NCBI RefSeq assembly: GCF_937873725.1
Contig: NZ_CALMYY010000123.1
Coordinates: 1 to 59,519 of the forward strand
Source of the DNA: an uncultured Dietzia sp.
Lineage (GTDB): Bacteria > Actinomycetota > Actinomycetes > Mycobacteriales > Mycobacteriaceae
Length of the DNA: 59,519 nt
Reading direction: 5' to 3'
This document shows positions 9,024-17,727 of the stretch, one piece after another (the stretch's first letter is position 1; the number at the start of each line of letters is the position of its first letter). A program made the position numbers and the translations under genes. The notes beneath the pieces were generated by a model that was not told the origin of the DNA, did not search any database, and saw nothing but the letters and a program-made list of their open reading frames with translations.

Positions 9024-9149
9024 GTGAACGCACGACGAATGCCCCCGGCCGGTTCGGTGGCACCCCCCGCGCGCGCGGCGCCGGTGTCCCTGACCGGCAG
9101 CGAACCCCTCTACGCACGCCGCACACACCGCACCGGGAGCTCACCATGA
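9024..9149 (+). CDS. Possible leaderless 41-codon leader ORF before the rhodanese-like gene
   Basis: Starting at GTG 9024, seven bases after a consensus -10, the frame stays open for 41 codons and ends in TGA inside the ATG of the next gene (ATGA). The peptide is Arg/Pro/Ala-rich with no cysteine and has no family I recognise. The position resembles the leaderless small ORFs coupled to sulfur genes in mycobacteria, but those with cysteine attenuation carry Cys runs and this one does not. The next gene also has its own ribosome site, so the leader might be regulatory or incidental. Confidence 0.45.
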   Translation: MNARRMPPAGSVAPPARAAPVSLTGSEPLYARRTHRTGSSP

Positions 9150-9550
9150 CCACCGCGTTCACCACCACCTTCACCACCCTCGAGGTCGCCGACTACCGCG
9201 CCGCGGTCGAGGCGGGGGCCCTCGTCGTGGACATCCGCTCCCGGGCCCAGCGCGAGCGGCAGGGCGTCCTGGCCGGCGCGGTCGCGGTGGAGGCCCGACC
9301 GCTGGTCGAGCTGCTCGATCCGCGATCGTCCGCACCGCTCGCCGCGGCCACCGGGGGCCGCGAGGTCCTCCTGGTCAGCGACGACGGCCTCGACGCCGAG
9401 CTGTTCGCCCTCGAACTGCACTCCCGTGGCGTCCTCGGGGTCCGTGCGGTGGACGGTGGGCACGACGCGCTGCGGGCCGCCCGGGCCCTCGGCCTGCTCG
9501 CGGACGCCGAGCACCTGCTCCGCGAGAGGTCGGCGATCTCGGCCCACTGA
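9146..9550 (+). CDS. Rhodanese-like domain protein without any cysteine
   Basis: Single rhodanese fold of 134 residues: VVDIRSRAQRERQGVLAGAVAVE is the usual DVR-x4-5-G-H/A-I segment, followed by EVLLVSDDGLDAELFALEL and the C-terminal VRAVDGGHDALRAAR (usual GG-x3-W). The active-site cysteine loop after the central strand is replaced by Ser78-Asp-Asp, and the protein has no cysteine at all. It cannot therefore form a persulfide as a classical sulfurtransferase does. GGGAG six bases before ATG supports the start. The McbR-type operator upstream places it in the sulfur regulon, perhaps as a binding or sensing protein. Confidence 0.8.
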   Translation: MTTAFTTTFTTLEVADYRAAVEAGALVVDIRSRAQRERQGVLAGAVAVEARPLVELLDPRSSAPLAAATGGREVLLVSDDGLDAELFALELHSRGVLGVRAVDGGHDALRAARALGLLADAEHLLRERSAISAH

Positions 9551-9598
9551 GGTCCGGGCCCGCCCCACCGACCGGGGGCGCGGCCACGCCCGCGGCGG

Positions 9599-9613
9599 TA
9601 CGGTCGCCCCATG
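9599..9613 (+). promoter_or_regulatory. Leaderless promoter -10 box for glsA
   Basis: TACGGT ends six bases before the ATG of the glutaminase gene, and no ribosome site is visible, which suggests a leaderless transcript. No clear -35. Confidence 0.45.
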
Positions 9614-10573
9614 ACCGACGGCATCTCGGCAGACCTCCTCCAGGACATCCTCGACGAGGTCCGCGAGGACTCGTCCGGGGAGCTGGTGCCCCACCTCGCC
9701 GACTACGTCCACCCCAACCCCGACGCCCTCGCGCTGGCGGTCTGCGATCTCGACGGCCACGTGGTGTCGGCGGGAGACGACCAGATCCGCTTCGACCTCC
9801 AGTCCGCGTCCAAACCGTTCGTCTACGCCCTGGCGCTGGACCAGAAGGGCGTCGACGAGGTGGCCAAGCGGATCGGGGTCGAGCCGTCCGGTGATCCCTT
9901 CAACGAGATCTCCCTCGAGGCCGGGACCGGGCGCGCGCCCAACGCGCTCGTCAACGCCGGGGCCCTGGCGGCCCACGCGCTGGTGGGGGACCAGAGTGAC
10001 GACGAGGACTCCCGCTTCGAGCAGATCCGGGCGCTGTTCGCCCGGCTCGTGGGTCGGGAGGTCGAGGTGGACCAGGAGGTCATCGACATCGAGGCCCGTA
10101 ACGCCCACCGCAACCAGGCCCTCGCCCACCTGCTGGCGGAGGAGGGGAACCTGGCGGACGACCCCCACCGGGTGGTGGCCGGATACGGACGCCAGTGCGC
10201 GATCCGCGTGGACACCCGGGAGCTGGCCCGCATGGCCGCGACGCTCGCCGCCGGTGGGAGGCTGCCGGGAGGTGACGACCGGCTGCTCGGGCGCAAGGCG
10301 GTGCGCTACGCCACCAGCGTGATGTTCACGTGCGGCATGTACGACGCCGCCGGGGACTGGGTCTACCAGGTGGGCCTGCCCGCCAAGAGCGGCGTCTCGG
10401 GATGCCTGTTCGCGGTCGTGCCCGGCCGGTTCGGCGTGGCCGCATACTCCCCGCGACTGGACGACCACGGCAACAGCGTCCGTGCCGCGGCCGCCATCGA
10501 GGCGCTCTCGGACCGGCTGGACCTCCACGTGCTGGACACGGCGTCACACCACGGGTTCGGTCCCGCCACATAG
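9611..10573 (+). CDS. glsA: Glutaminase A
   Basis: Hydrolyses L-glutamine to glutamate and ammonia. A serine-dependent beta-lactamase-like fold is shown by the SxxK motif in LQSASKPFVYALAL, NEISLEAGTGRAPNALVNAGA, YGRQCAIRVDTRELARMAATLA, VMFTCGMYDAAGDW and VGLPAKSGVSG. The 320-residue length is usual for bacterial GlsA. It sits 21 bases before lysS, which has its own -10 box. The protein may supply ammonia or help acid tolerance; the window does not decide which. Confidence 0.94.
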   Translation: MTDGISADLLQDILDEVREDSSGELVPHLADYVHPNPDALALAVCDLDGHVVSAGDDQIRFDLQSASKPFVYALALDQKGVDEVAKRIGVEPSGDPFNEISLEAGTGRAPNALVNAGALAAHALVGDQSDDEDSRFEQIRALFARLVGREVEVDQEVIDIEARNAHRNQALAHLLAEEGNLADDPHRVVAGYGRQCAIRVDTRELARMAATLAAGGRLPGGDDRLLGRKAVRYATSVMFTCGMYDAAGDWVYQVGLPAKSGVSGCLFAVVPGRFGVAAYSPRLDDHGNSVRAAAAIEALSDRLDLHVLDTASHHGFGPAT

Positions 10574-10580
10574 GGGCGAC

Positions 10581-10597
10581 TATCCTCGACATCCGTG
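10581..10597 (+). promoter_or_regulatory. Leaderless promoter -10 box for lysS
   Basis: TATCCT at 10581-10586 lies eight bases before GTG 10595, with no ribosome site between glsA and lysS. This fits a leaderless lysS transcript. The cysS promoter further on has the same layout. Confidence 0.55.
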
Positions 10598-12214
10598 ACC
10601 GACTCGACTCCCGCCGCGCCCGGGGCCGCAACCAACGAGCCCGCCGACGACACCCCCGAGCAGCTGCGCATCCGCCGCGACAAGCGGCAGCGCCTCCTCG
10701 ACTCCGGGGTGCAGGCGTACCCGGTCGAGGTCCCGCGCACCCACGGGCTCGCGGAGATCGCCTCGGACCCCCGCTTCGCCGCGCTGGAGCCGGGGGAGGA
10801 GACCGACGTCGAGGTCTCGGTGGCCGGCCGGGTGCTGTTCGTCCGCAACACGGGCAAGCTCTGCTTTGTCCGGCTCCAGGACGGCGTGCACCCGGGAGCC
10901 GACCTGTCGACCCCCGCGGCCGACGGCGGGCCCGACGCGTTCGCCCCGCAGCTGCAGGCCATGCTCTCGCTCGCCAACGTCGGCGAGGAGCGGCTTGAGG
11001 CGTGGAAGCAGGACGTCGACCTCGGCGACCACGTCTCGGTGACCGGCCGCGTGGTGCGGTCCAAGCGCGGCGAGCTGTCCGTCATGGCCGACGCGTGGGT
11101 GCTCGCGGCCAAGTCGCTCCGCCCGCTGCCGGTGGCCCACAAGGACCTGAGCGAGGACACCAGGGTCCGCCAGCGCTACACCGACCTCATCATGCGGGAC
11201 ACCGCCCGACGGAACGCCGTGACGCGGATCCGGGTGGTCCGCGCGCTGCGCACCGCCCTCGAGGCCCGGGGGTTCCTCGAGGTGGAGACCCCCATGCTCC
11301 AGACCCTGCACGGTGGTGCGGCGGCCCGTCCGTTCGTCACCCATTCCAACGCGCTCGACCTGGACCTCTACCTGCGCATCGCGCCCGAGCTCTACCTCAA
11401 GCGCTGCGTGGTGGGCGGGATCGAGCGGGTCTTCGAGATCAACCGCAACTTCCGCAACGAGGGCGTGGACTCCTCGCACAGCCCCGAGTTCGCCATGCTC
11501 GAGACCTACCAGGCCTACGGCGACTACGACACCTCGGCCACGATGATCCGCGAGGTCATCCAGGAGGTCGCCCGCGAGGTCTACGGCTCCACCACGGTGA
11601 CCCTCGCCGACGGCACCGACTTCGACCTCGGCGGGCGGTGGCCCGAGCTCCGCATGTACCCCTCGCTCAACGAGGCGCTGCGCGCCAAGCACCCGCACCT
11701 CACCGCGGAGGTGACGGTGGACTCCACCGTCGAGGAGCTCCTCGCGCTGGCGGGCGGGGTCGGGCTCGAGGTGCCCTCCGGGAAGGGCTGGCTGCACGGG
11801 AAGCTGGTCGAGGAACTGTGGGAGCACCTGTGCGGTGACCAGCTCGAGGGCCCGGTCTTCGTCCGTGACTTCCCCGTCGAGACCTCCCCGCTCACCCGCG
11901 ACCATCGCACCGAGCGCGGGGTCACCGAGAAGTGGGACCTCTACGTGCGTGGCTTCGAGCTGGCGACCGGCTACTCCGAGCTCGTCGACCCCGTCATCCA
12001 GCGTCGGCGGTTCGAGGACCAGGCCAGGCTCGCCGCGGCCGGCGACGACGAGGCGATGGTGCTCGACGAGGACTTCCTCGCCGCGATGGAGCAGGGCATG
12101 CCGCCCACCACGGGGCTGGGCATGGGCATCGACCGTCTGCTCATGGCGCTGACCGGCCTGGGGATCCGCGAGACCATCCTGTTCCCCATGGTCAAGCCCC
12201 TGCCGCGCGACTGA
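10595..12214 (+). CDS. lysS: Lysyl-tRNA synthetase, class II
   Basis: Charges tRNA-Lys. The N-terminal OB-fold anticodon domain covers roughly residues 60-180 ([20 protein letters not shown]), with a lineage-typical insert after it. The catalytic class II core follows: [16 protein letters not shown], motif 2 [19 protein letters not shown], and motif 3 [15 protein letters not shown] at the C-terminus. The 539-residue length is typical. The start is the GTG behind the TATCCT box. In M. tuberculosis lysS is followed by lsr2 and clpC1; here an L,D-transpeptidase gene on the other strand comes next. Confidence 0.97.
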   Translation: MTDSTPAAPGAATNEPADDTPEQLRIRRDKRQRLLDSGVQAYPVEVPRTHGLAEIASDPRFAALEPGEETDVEVSVAGRVLFVRNTGKLCFVRLQDGVHPGADLSTPAADGGPDAFAPQLQAMLSLANVGEERLEAWKQDVDLGDHVSVTGRVVRSKRGELSVMADAWVLAAKSLRPLPVAHKDLSEDTRVRQRYTDLIMRDTARRNAVTRIRVVRALRTALEARGFLEVETPMLQTLHGGAAARPFVTHSNALDLDLYLRIAPELYLKRCVVGGIERVFEINRNFRNEGVDSSHSPEFAMLETYQAYGDYDTSATMIREVIQEVAREVYGSTTVTLADGTDFDLGGRWPELRMYPSLNEALRAKHPHLTAEVTVDSTVEELLALAGGVGLEVPSGKGWLHGKLVEELWEHLCGDQLEGPVFVRDFPVETSPLTRDHRTERGVTEKWDLYVRGFELATGYSELVDPVIQRRRFEDQARLAAAGDDEAMVLDEDFLAAMEQGMPPTTGLGMGIDRLLMALTGLGIRETILFPMVKPLPRD

Positions 12215-12227
12215 CGGGGGCGAGGCG

Positions 12228-12971
12228 TCAGAACGCCACGACCTCGTCCCCGACCCGCAGGGTCTCGAAGAAGTGCGCGGCCGCGTGGTGCCCCAGATGG
12301 ATGCAGCCGTGCGAGGGCTCGTCCAGGCGTCCCTCGTGGAACGCCATGCCGCTGGTGGTGAAGTACGTCGAGTAGGGCATCGGCGAGTCGAAGATCCGGC
12401 TGTGGTCGTGGCGGACGTGACGCAGGACCCGGTGTGAGCCGCGGGCGGTCTCGTATCCGGGCATGCCGGTCGTGATCGGCACCGGACCGTAGGTGACATG
12501 CCCCTCCGAGACGACCCAGGCGCGCTTGGCGTCGACGTCGATGCAGGCCCGGGCGGTGGGCGGGCACCGGGGTGGAGCGGTGGCGGTGAGAACGGCCGGG
12601 CCGCCCGGACCGAAGCCCAGGAGCGTCTGCCTCGTGACGTGCTCGACCTCGCCGGGAGAGAGCGGCCCCAGCGCCGTCACATCGCGCGCGATCAGGTCGA
12701 CGTCGGTGAGGTGCGCGGGCTGGTCCTGCTCCAGCAGGACCCTTCGCGCCACCGACCGGATCAGCTGCGCGTCCACCGTCACCGGCCGCGGCGGCACCTC
12801 CGCCACCGCCGGGGTGCCCTCGTGGGCGGGGTCCGCGTGGGCGGGGTCCGCGTGGGCGGCGAACCCGGGGGAGGCGCCGATCGTCGCCGCCGCCGCGAGC
12901 GCCCCCGCGAGGGCGGCCGCGGAGAGGACTCCGAGGTGGGGTCGGCCGAGCCGACGTGTGACAGGCACCAT
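12228..12971 (-). CDS. Exported L,D-transpeptidase (YkuD domain)
   Basis: Cell-wall enzyme that forms 3-3 cross-links in peptidoglycan. The 247-residue precursor has an N-terminal signal sequence with a basic start and hydrophobic core near residues 12-38 ending FAAHA. A His/Asp/Ala linker, a helical region, and a C-terminal YkuD domain with TGMPGYETARGSHRV, AFHEGRLDEPSHGCIHL (catalytic His, Ser-His-Gly-Cys) follow. It lacks the Ig-like domains of large mycobacterial Ldts. TAGGGT ends six bases before ATG 12971, suggesting a leaderless transcript. It converges on lysS, and a paralogue lies at 13753. Confidence 0.88.
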   Translation of the reverse strand: MVPVTRRLGRPHLGVLSAAALAGALAAAATIGASPGFAAHADPAHADPAHEGTPAVAEVPPRPVTVDAQLIRSVARRVLLEQDQPAHLTDVDLIARDVTALGPLSPGEVEHVTRQTLLGFGPGGPAVLTATAPPRCPPTARACIDVDAKRAWVVSEGHVTYGPVPITTGMPGYETARGSHRVLRHVRHDHSRIFDSPMPYSTYFTTSGMAFHEGRLDEPSHGCIHLGHHAAAHFFETLRVGDEVVAF

Positions 12972-13007
12972 GGGGTCACCCTATCCACACGTGCGGAGAT
13001 CGCGTTG

Positions 13008-13649
13008 TCAGCGGGGGTCGTCGTACCCGTGTGCCCACGCGGCCGCCACGAGGTCGCGCAGAACCTGACCGTCGACCCGGGCCAGAGTCGACACGTAAAG
13101 GCATCCCTTGCCGGTCTTGTGTGGTCCCAGCGTCTCAAGCAGGCCGACGGACGCCGGCGCCCCGAGGAGACCGTAGAGGGTCAGAGCCGAGGCCCTCGGG
13201 CTGAAACCGACCCGCAGCGTGTCTCCCTCGCGACCGCTGTCGTAGACGTAGTGGTGGTGGCCGTATCCGACGATCGACGGGCCCCACATGACGGGCTCCG
13301 CGCCGGTGACGTCATTGAACATCTCCAGCAGCCGCAGTCCGTCGTCGACCCGGCGTGCGGTCGGCAGCCCCTCGATCCATTCTCTCGGCGATCCCGGCGC
13401 CGCGACGAACGCGGTGTTGTCATTGCGGCCGGTGGCTCGGGGCCGGGGGACCGGGTCGGTGAGGGACAGGCCCGCCGCGGTCACGGCGTCGCGCAGGACC
13501 GCGAGCTGGGCGGGGCCTACGCCGCGCAGGGCCAGAATGTCCTTCTCGGCCAGGCCGTCGAGTTGGCGCAGGTCGGTGATGCCTGCGGCGCTCAGGGCGC
13601 GGGCCGCGGTGGCGGAGAGCGGGGGCAGGGGCAGCGGGCCGTCACTCAT
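13008..13649 (-). CDS. Helix-hairpin-helix / DUF1801 domain protein
   Basis: About 213 residues. The N-terminal 65 residues hold a helix-hairpin-helix segment (AAGITDLRQLDGLAEKDIL, then ALRGVGPAQLAVLRDAV), a fold often used to bind DNA. After a linker comes a DUF1801 domain (RVDDGLRLLEMFNDVTGAEP, MWGPSIVGYGHHHYVYDSG, GKGCLYVSTLARVD). DUF1801 proteins have no settled function. A TAGCGT box seven bases before ATG 13649 favours this start over the ATG one codon upstream. Divergent from the second L,D-transpeptidase. Confidence 0.75.
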   Translation of the reverse strand: MSDGPLPLPPLSATAARALSAAGITDLRQLDGLAEKDILALRGVGPAQLAVLRDAVTAAGLSLTDPVPRPRATGRNDNTAFVAAPGSPREWIEGLPTARRVDDGLRLLEMFNDVTGAEPVMWGPSIVGYGHHHYVYDSGREGDTLRVGFSPRASALTLYGLLGAPASVGLLETLGPHKTGKGCLYVSTLARVDGQVLRDLVAAAWAHGYDDPR

Positions 13650-13740
13650 CATCCAGACGCTAGTCCCATGGGTGCGATGGCCGCGGTGTCCGAGACCGGA
13701 ACGTTGCGCCGGGACGGATGTCCGGAGGGACCGGCCAGGA

Positions 13741-13755
13741 CATAATCGAGGAATG
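13741..13755 (+). promoter_or_regulatory. Promoter -10 box for the second L,D-transpeptidase
   Basis: CATAAT at 13741-13746 lies six bases before ATG 13753. The intervening CGAGGA could act as a weak ribosome site or the transcript may be leaderless. Confidence 0.45.
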
Positions 13756-14379
13756 ACAAAGAGATCGTCACGGGTGTTGGTCGGCGCGGTCGCGGCGTTG
13801 CTCCTCGGGGGCGTCGCGCCCCCCGTGGCGTCGGCGCAGCTGCCGTTCCCCGTCCCGACCGAGGTCCAGCAGGTGATCGACCAGGCGCAGGCGGGATCGG
13901 CGCAGGCGGACCTCGACCTGCGCACCGCCGCGGGCGGGGCGTTGGAGCGGGCGGGGATCACCCCGCCGCCCGGATTGGTGCCGCCGCCGCCCGCGCCACC
14001 CGCGCCCCCGCCGCCGCCGGACCCGACCCCGCAGAGCCCGTGCCCGCGGACCGCGGCGGCGTGCGTCGACCTCTCCGGGAACCGCACCTGGCTGCAGTCG
14101 GGGGAGCGACTGAGCTACGGCCCGGTGCGGATGTCGCACGGCATGCCCGGGTGGGAGACCCCGCGCGGGACCTACCAGGTCACGCGCAAGGTCCGGCACG
14201 AGGTCAGCCGACTGTTCAACAACGCGCCGATGCCCTACTCGGTGTACTTCGTGGGCGGGATCGCGTTCCACGAGGGCGACCCCGCCTACGCCTCGCACGG
14301 CTGCATCCGGTTGGATCAGCCCGCCGCGGCCACCTACTTCGACCGACTGCAGGTGGGCGACACGGTGGTGGTGTTCTGA
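13753..14379 (+). CDS. Exported L,D-transpeptidase (YkuD domain)
   Basis: Paralogue of the transpeptidase at 12228. The 208-residue precursor has a clear signal peptide ending ASAQL near residue 30, a Gln/Ala-rich helix, a proline-rich linker near residues 72-95, and a YkuD domain. Motifs are MSHGMPGWETPRGTYQV, APMPYSVYFVGGIAFHEG and the catalytic YASHGCIRLDQ. It likely acts in the wall outside the membrane; the proline linker would space the domain from the surface. Start chosen by the -10 box and signal peptide. Confidence 0.9.
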   Translation: MTKRSSRVLVGAVAALLLGGVAPPVASAQLPFPVPTEVQQVIDQAQAGSAQADLDLRTAAGGALERAGITPPPGLVPPPPAPPAPPPPPDPTPQSPCPRTAAACVDLSGNRTWLQSGERLSYGPVRMSHGMPGWETPRGTYQVTRKVRHEVSRLFNNAPMPYSVYFVGGIAFHEGDPAYASHGCIRLDQPAAATYFDRLQVGDTVVVF

Positions 14380-14395
14380 GTCGGTGGCGCGGGGG

Positions 14396-14947
14396 TCACG
14401 GCGACGGGTGCGGCCGCCCCGACGCCAGGTCGGGGAACGCGTACTCGGCGGCGCGGGCGGCCCACGCCGATCCCGCCGCCACCAGGACGAACCCGAGCGC
14501 GGCCACGTAGGGCCCGAACGTCACGCTCGCGTCCGAGGGCAGGCCGGAGAGCGTCGGGTCGGCAGCCCCGGTGGAGGCGACGAGCGTCCACACAAAGGCG
14601 AGGTGCGCGGCCAGCACCCCGATCGCGACCACGGCCGCCGCCGCCGCGAACGCCCCCAGCCGGCTGATCGCGGTCACGGCCACGAGGACGGACAGGACCA
14701 CCAGTCCGAGGAACAGCAACGGGGCGACACTGCGGACGTCGATGATCCCGGTGATCCCCAGGGCGGTGATCCCCCCACTGCTGGAGGCGAGCCACGGGAG
14801 GTAGAGGCTCAGCAGCGCCAGCCCCAGTCCCACGAGGGCGGTGATCGCGCCGATCCGGTTCCTGACGTGGGGGATCACCCTGGTCAGCTCCTCCGTCCTC
14901 GCGGGGAAGGGGACCCGGTGCGGGGCGGGGGGTGTGTACGCGGTCAT
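14396..14947 (-). CDS. Four-helix membrane protein, function unknown
   Basis: About 183 residues with four hydrophobic segments near residues 32-52, 72-92, 98-118 and 142-165. No family motif recognised. There is a short proline-rich N-terminal tail before the first helix. ATG 14947 has AAAGGG eight bases upstream; an in-frame start 36 bases earlier is possible. TACGAT on the minus strand at 15002-14997 could be its -10 box. It lies between the transpeptidase (convergent) and hrpB (same strand). Confidence 0.6.
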   Translation of the reverse strand: MTAYTPPAPHRVPFPARTEELTRVIPHVRNRIGAITALVGLGLALLSLYLPWLASSSGGITALGITGIIDVRSVAPLLFLGLVVLSVLVAVTAISRLGAFAAAAAVVAIGVLAAHLAFVWTLVASTGAADPTLSGLPSDASVTFGPYVAALGFVLVAAGSAWAARAAEYAFPDLASGRPHPSP

Positions 14948-15057
14948 GACGATCACCCTTTCGGCGGAGCGGACTCTCACCAATGGTCTTGGTCACATCG
15001 TAGGCCCGAAATCCGGGAAATGCTGTGATCTGGCCGTCCGTTATGGTATTGGAACCG

Positions 15058-17637
15058 TCAGCGACGCCGATTGGTCCGCCGGGTCGGCTCGGCGCTCATC
15101 GGATCCTCCGGCCACGGGTGGCGCGGGTAGCGTCCACGCATCTCCGCGCGCACGCCGGGGTAGGCCTCGCGCCAGAAGAACTCCAGGTCGCGGGTCACGG
15201 CGAGCGGTCGACCCGCGGGCGAGAGCAGGTGGACCGTCACCGGGACCCGGCCGCCGCAGATCCGCGGCGAGGCCGTCCAGCCGAAGCACTCCTGGAGTTT
15301 GACCGCGAGGACCGGGGCGTCATGGGAGCCCGGTTCCGGGTAGTCCACGCGGTACGACGACGAGCTGGGCACCTCCAGCCGGTCCGGCACGAGCTCGTCG
15401 AACCGACTCGCCTCGGGCCAGGGGAGCAGCCGCTTCATCGCGGTTCCGAGGCCGCGTCCCGCCAGCCTGCCGCCGCGGACCAGCCCGTCGATCTCGGGGC
15501 CGAGCCACTCGTCGAGCCTGTCCGCCAGCGCGTCACCGGACACGTCCGGCCAGGGGTCGCCGAGTTCGCGGTGCGCCAGGGCGAGTCGCCGCCACAGGCG
15601 TAGAGCGTCGTCGTCGGCGCCGAGTGCGGACGGCCCGCCGGCGCGGACGGCCGCCGCCACGGCCGCCACGGTGACTGCCGGACCCGGACGCACCGGGGTG
15701 GAGGAGAGCTCGATCGCCCCGAGCCGCCGGATGCGGCGGCCCGTCACCGCGCCGCCCGTGAAGGTGGCCGTCTCGTCGTCGTCGAGCAGCCCCGACGCCG
15801 CACGCTCGGCGCTCTCGCGGTCCAGCGCGGCCGCCGACCTGATCACCGCCCCCGCCTCGCCCGCCGCCCGGCCGGACGCGCGTCCCACCTCGGCCACGGC
15901 CAGCCAGTCGTGGCCCGCCAGAGCCGACCCGGGCGGGAGGACCGCCCCGGTTCCGGACGCGAACGTGTACTGCTCGCCCCGCCGGCGCGCCACCCGGTCG
16001 GGGTGGGCGAGCGCCACGATCAGCCCCACGGCCTCGTCGACCGGGACCGGGGCGCCGGGTGGGCGGCCGTCGCGCGGCCCGGACCGGGCGAGCCGCTCGA
16101 GCCGACCGACCTCGCGCTGCCACGTCGCGGAGTCGGGGGCCCGCCCCCCGCGGAGGGCGCGGAGGTCGGCCACGAGGTCGCCGGAGGGGGAGCGCCGGCC
16201 CGAGGCCAGCAGCGCCACGACCTCCGCGGCCACCCGCGGACCCACCACCGGGGCGCCGTCGAGCAGGGCGCGGGCGTGGCGCGGATCCGCGGGCACGCGC
16301 GCGAGGCCCCGCCCGCGGTCGGTGGGCCGGCCCGACGGATCGACGGCGCCGAGCCCCTCGAGGACGGCCTGGGCGCGGAGGATCTCCCCGGCCGGTGGCG
16401 GGTCGGGCAGCGCCAACCCCTCCCCGCGCGGGGCGCCCCAGCAGGCCACGTCCAACGCGAAGGTCGTCAGGTCCGAGGTGGCGATCGCGGGCGTGCGGTG
16501 CGCGGGCAGTCGCGCGTACTCCTGCTCGGTCAGGCAGCGGACCGCGATCCCGGGTCCCAGGCGGGCGGCGCGGCCCGCGCGCTGGACGCAGGAGTCCCTC
16601 GAGGCGGACACCGTCACCAGGCCGGTCATGTCGCGGGCGGCGTCGCGTCGGGGCTCGCGGCTCAGGCACGCGTCCACCACGACCCGCACCCCCGGCACCG
16701 TGAGCGAGGACTCGGCGAGGTCGGTCGAGACCACGACCCGGGGCCGGGCGCCGCCCCCTCCCGCCGCCCGGTCTCCGCGCCGGCGGCCCGCGCCCGAGAC
16801 CGCCCGGTCCTGGGCGGCCGCGTCGAGCCCGCCGTGCAGCGGAAGGACCTCGGCGCCGCCACCCAGGCGTGCGGTGAGCTCCCGCACCACGCGGTCGACC
16901 TCGCGGACCCCGGGGAGGAAGACCAGGGTGTCGTGGCCGCCGGAGGTGACCGCCTCCGCCGTCACCGCGGCCACGTGCTCGAGGAAGCCGTCGGTGACCC
17001 CGCGGGCGTCGAGGCGCGCCACCGGCGGCGGGAGGTAGCGGATCTCCAACGGGTGGAGAACGGCCGGCACGTCGACGACGGGCGCCGCACCGGCCCCGCC
17101 CTCCCCGCCGAGCAGTCGCGCGAACCGGTCGGACTCGACCGTCGCGGACATCGCCACGACCGGCAGTTCCTCGCGGAGCCCGCGCAGCTCGCAGAGGAAG
17201 GCAAAAGCGAGGTCGGACTCGACGTCGCGCTCGTGGACCTCGTCGAGCACGATCGCGCCGACCCCGGGCAGGTCCGGGTCGGCGATCAGCCGCCGCACGA
17301 GCACCCCGGGGGTGACGAACTCCACGAGGGTGTCCCGGCGGACGCGGGAGTCGCCCCGCACGGTGTAGCCGACCACCGTACCGAGGTCGGTCCCGGTGAG
17401 CGCGGCCAGGCGCCGCGCCGCCGACCGGGCCGCCACGCGCCGGGGCTGGGTGACCACGACCCGGCCCGCGACCCCGGCCGCCGAGGCGACAGCGGGCGGG
17501 ACCAGGGTGGTCTTGCCGGTGCCGGGCGGGGCCTGGACCACCGCGGTCCCCGCCGCGGCCAGGGCCTCCCGGAGGTCCGGCAGGGCCGCGGCGAAGGGCA
17601 GGTCGCGGCCGATCCGGGCCAGGTCGAACGGGCTCAC
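15058..17637 (-). CDS. hrpB: ATP-dependent helicase HrpB
   Basis: DEAH-family RNA helicase-like protein of 859 residues, similar to the family's 800-850. Motif I APPGTGKTTLVPPAV near residue 36, QPRRVAARSAA (Ia), DEVHERDVESD (II), SATVES (III), VSTDLAESSLTVPGV (V), QRAGRAARLGPG (VI). The HrpB C-terminal domain includes WPEASRFDELVPDRLEVPS and ends in a basic tail. The cellular role of HrpB is poorly defined. It starts with GTG 17637, overlapping the stop of a 10-codon ORF as GTGA. Not found at this locus in M. tuberculosis, so its place here is a local insertion or rearrangement. Confidence 0.9.
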   Translation of the reverse strand: MSPFDLARIGRDLPFAAALPDLREALAAAGTAVVQAPPGTGKTTLVPPAVASAAGVAGRVVVTQPRRVAARSAARRLAALTGTDLGTVVGYTVRGDSRVRRDTLVEFVTPGVLVRRLIADPDLPGVGAIVLDEVHERDVESDLAFAFLCELRGLREELPVVAMSATVESDRFARLLGGEGGAGAAPVVDVPAVLHPLEIRYLPPPVARLDARGVTDGFLEHVAAVTAEAVTSGGHDTLVFLPGVREVDRVVRELTARLGGGAEVLPLHGGLDAAAQDRAVSGAGRRRGDRAAGGGGARPRVVVSTDLAESSLTVPGVRVVVDACLSREPRRDAARDMTGLVTVSASRDSCVQRAGRAARLGPGIAVRCLTEQEYARLPAHRTPAIATSDLTTFALDVACWGAPRGEGLALPDPPPAGEILRAQAVLEGLGAVDPSGRPTDRGRGLARVPADPRHARALLDGAPVVGPRVAAEVVALLASGRRSPSGDLVADLRALRGGRAPDSATWQREVGRLERLARSGPRDGRPPGAPVPVDEAVGLIVALAHPDRVARRRGEQYTFASGTGAVLPPGSALAGHDWLAVAEVGRASGRAAGEAGAVIRSAAALDRESAERAASGLLDDDETATFTGGAVTGRRIRRLGAIELSSTPVRPGPAVTVAAVAAAVRAGGPSALGADDDALRLWRRLALAHRELGDPWPDVSGDALADRLDEWLGPEIDGLVRGGRLAGRGLGTAMKRLLPWPEASRFDELVPDRLEVPSSSSYRVDYPEPGSHDAPVLAVKLQECFGWTASPRICGGRVPVTVHLLSPAGRPLAVTRDLEFFWREAYPGVRAEMRGRYPRHPWPEDPMSAEPTRRTNRRR

Positions 17638-17666
17638 CGCGCGCTCCCGCCGGTCGCCTGGGTCAT
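17634..17666 (-). CDS. Possible leaderless 10-codon ORF before hrpB
   Basis: ATG 17666 lies seven bases after TAGGGT on the minus strand (17679-17674), the leaderless spacing seen elsewhere in this window. The ORF encodes MTQATGGSAR and its TGA overlaps the GTG of hrpB. Without it hrpB has no strong ribosome site, so reinitiation or coupling is plausible. Short enough to be chance. Confidence 0.35.
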   Translation of the reverse strand: MTQATGGSAR

Positions 17667-17709
17667 GACAACGACCCTAGACGGCGGGTGGCCGGTGGTC
17701 CCGCGGCGG

Positions 17710-17727
17710 CGTTCGCTGACGGCGTAC
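17710..17727 (+). promoter_or_regulatory. ClgR-type operator upstream of clpC
   Basis: CGTTCGCTGACGGCGTAC matches the published actinobacterial ClgR consensus WNNWCGCYNANRGCGWWS at every fixed position except the first W. ClgR activates clp genes in corynebacteria. The site lies 130 bases before clpC and about 33 bases before a TTGACC (17760-17765) that could be a -35. Confidence 0.5.
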
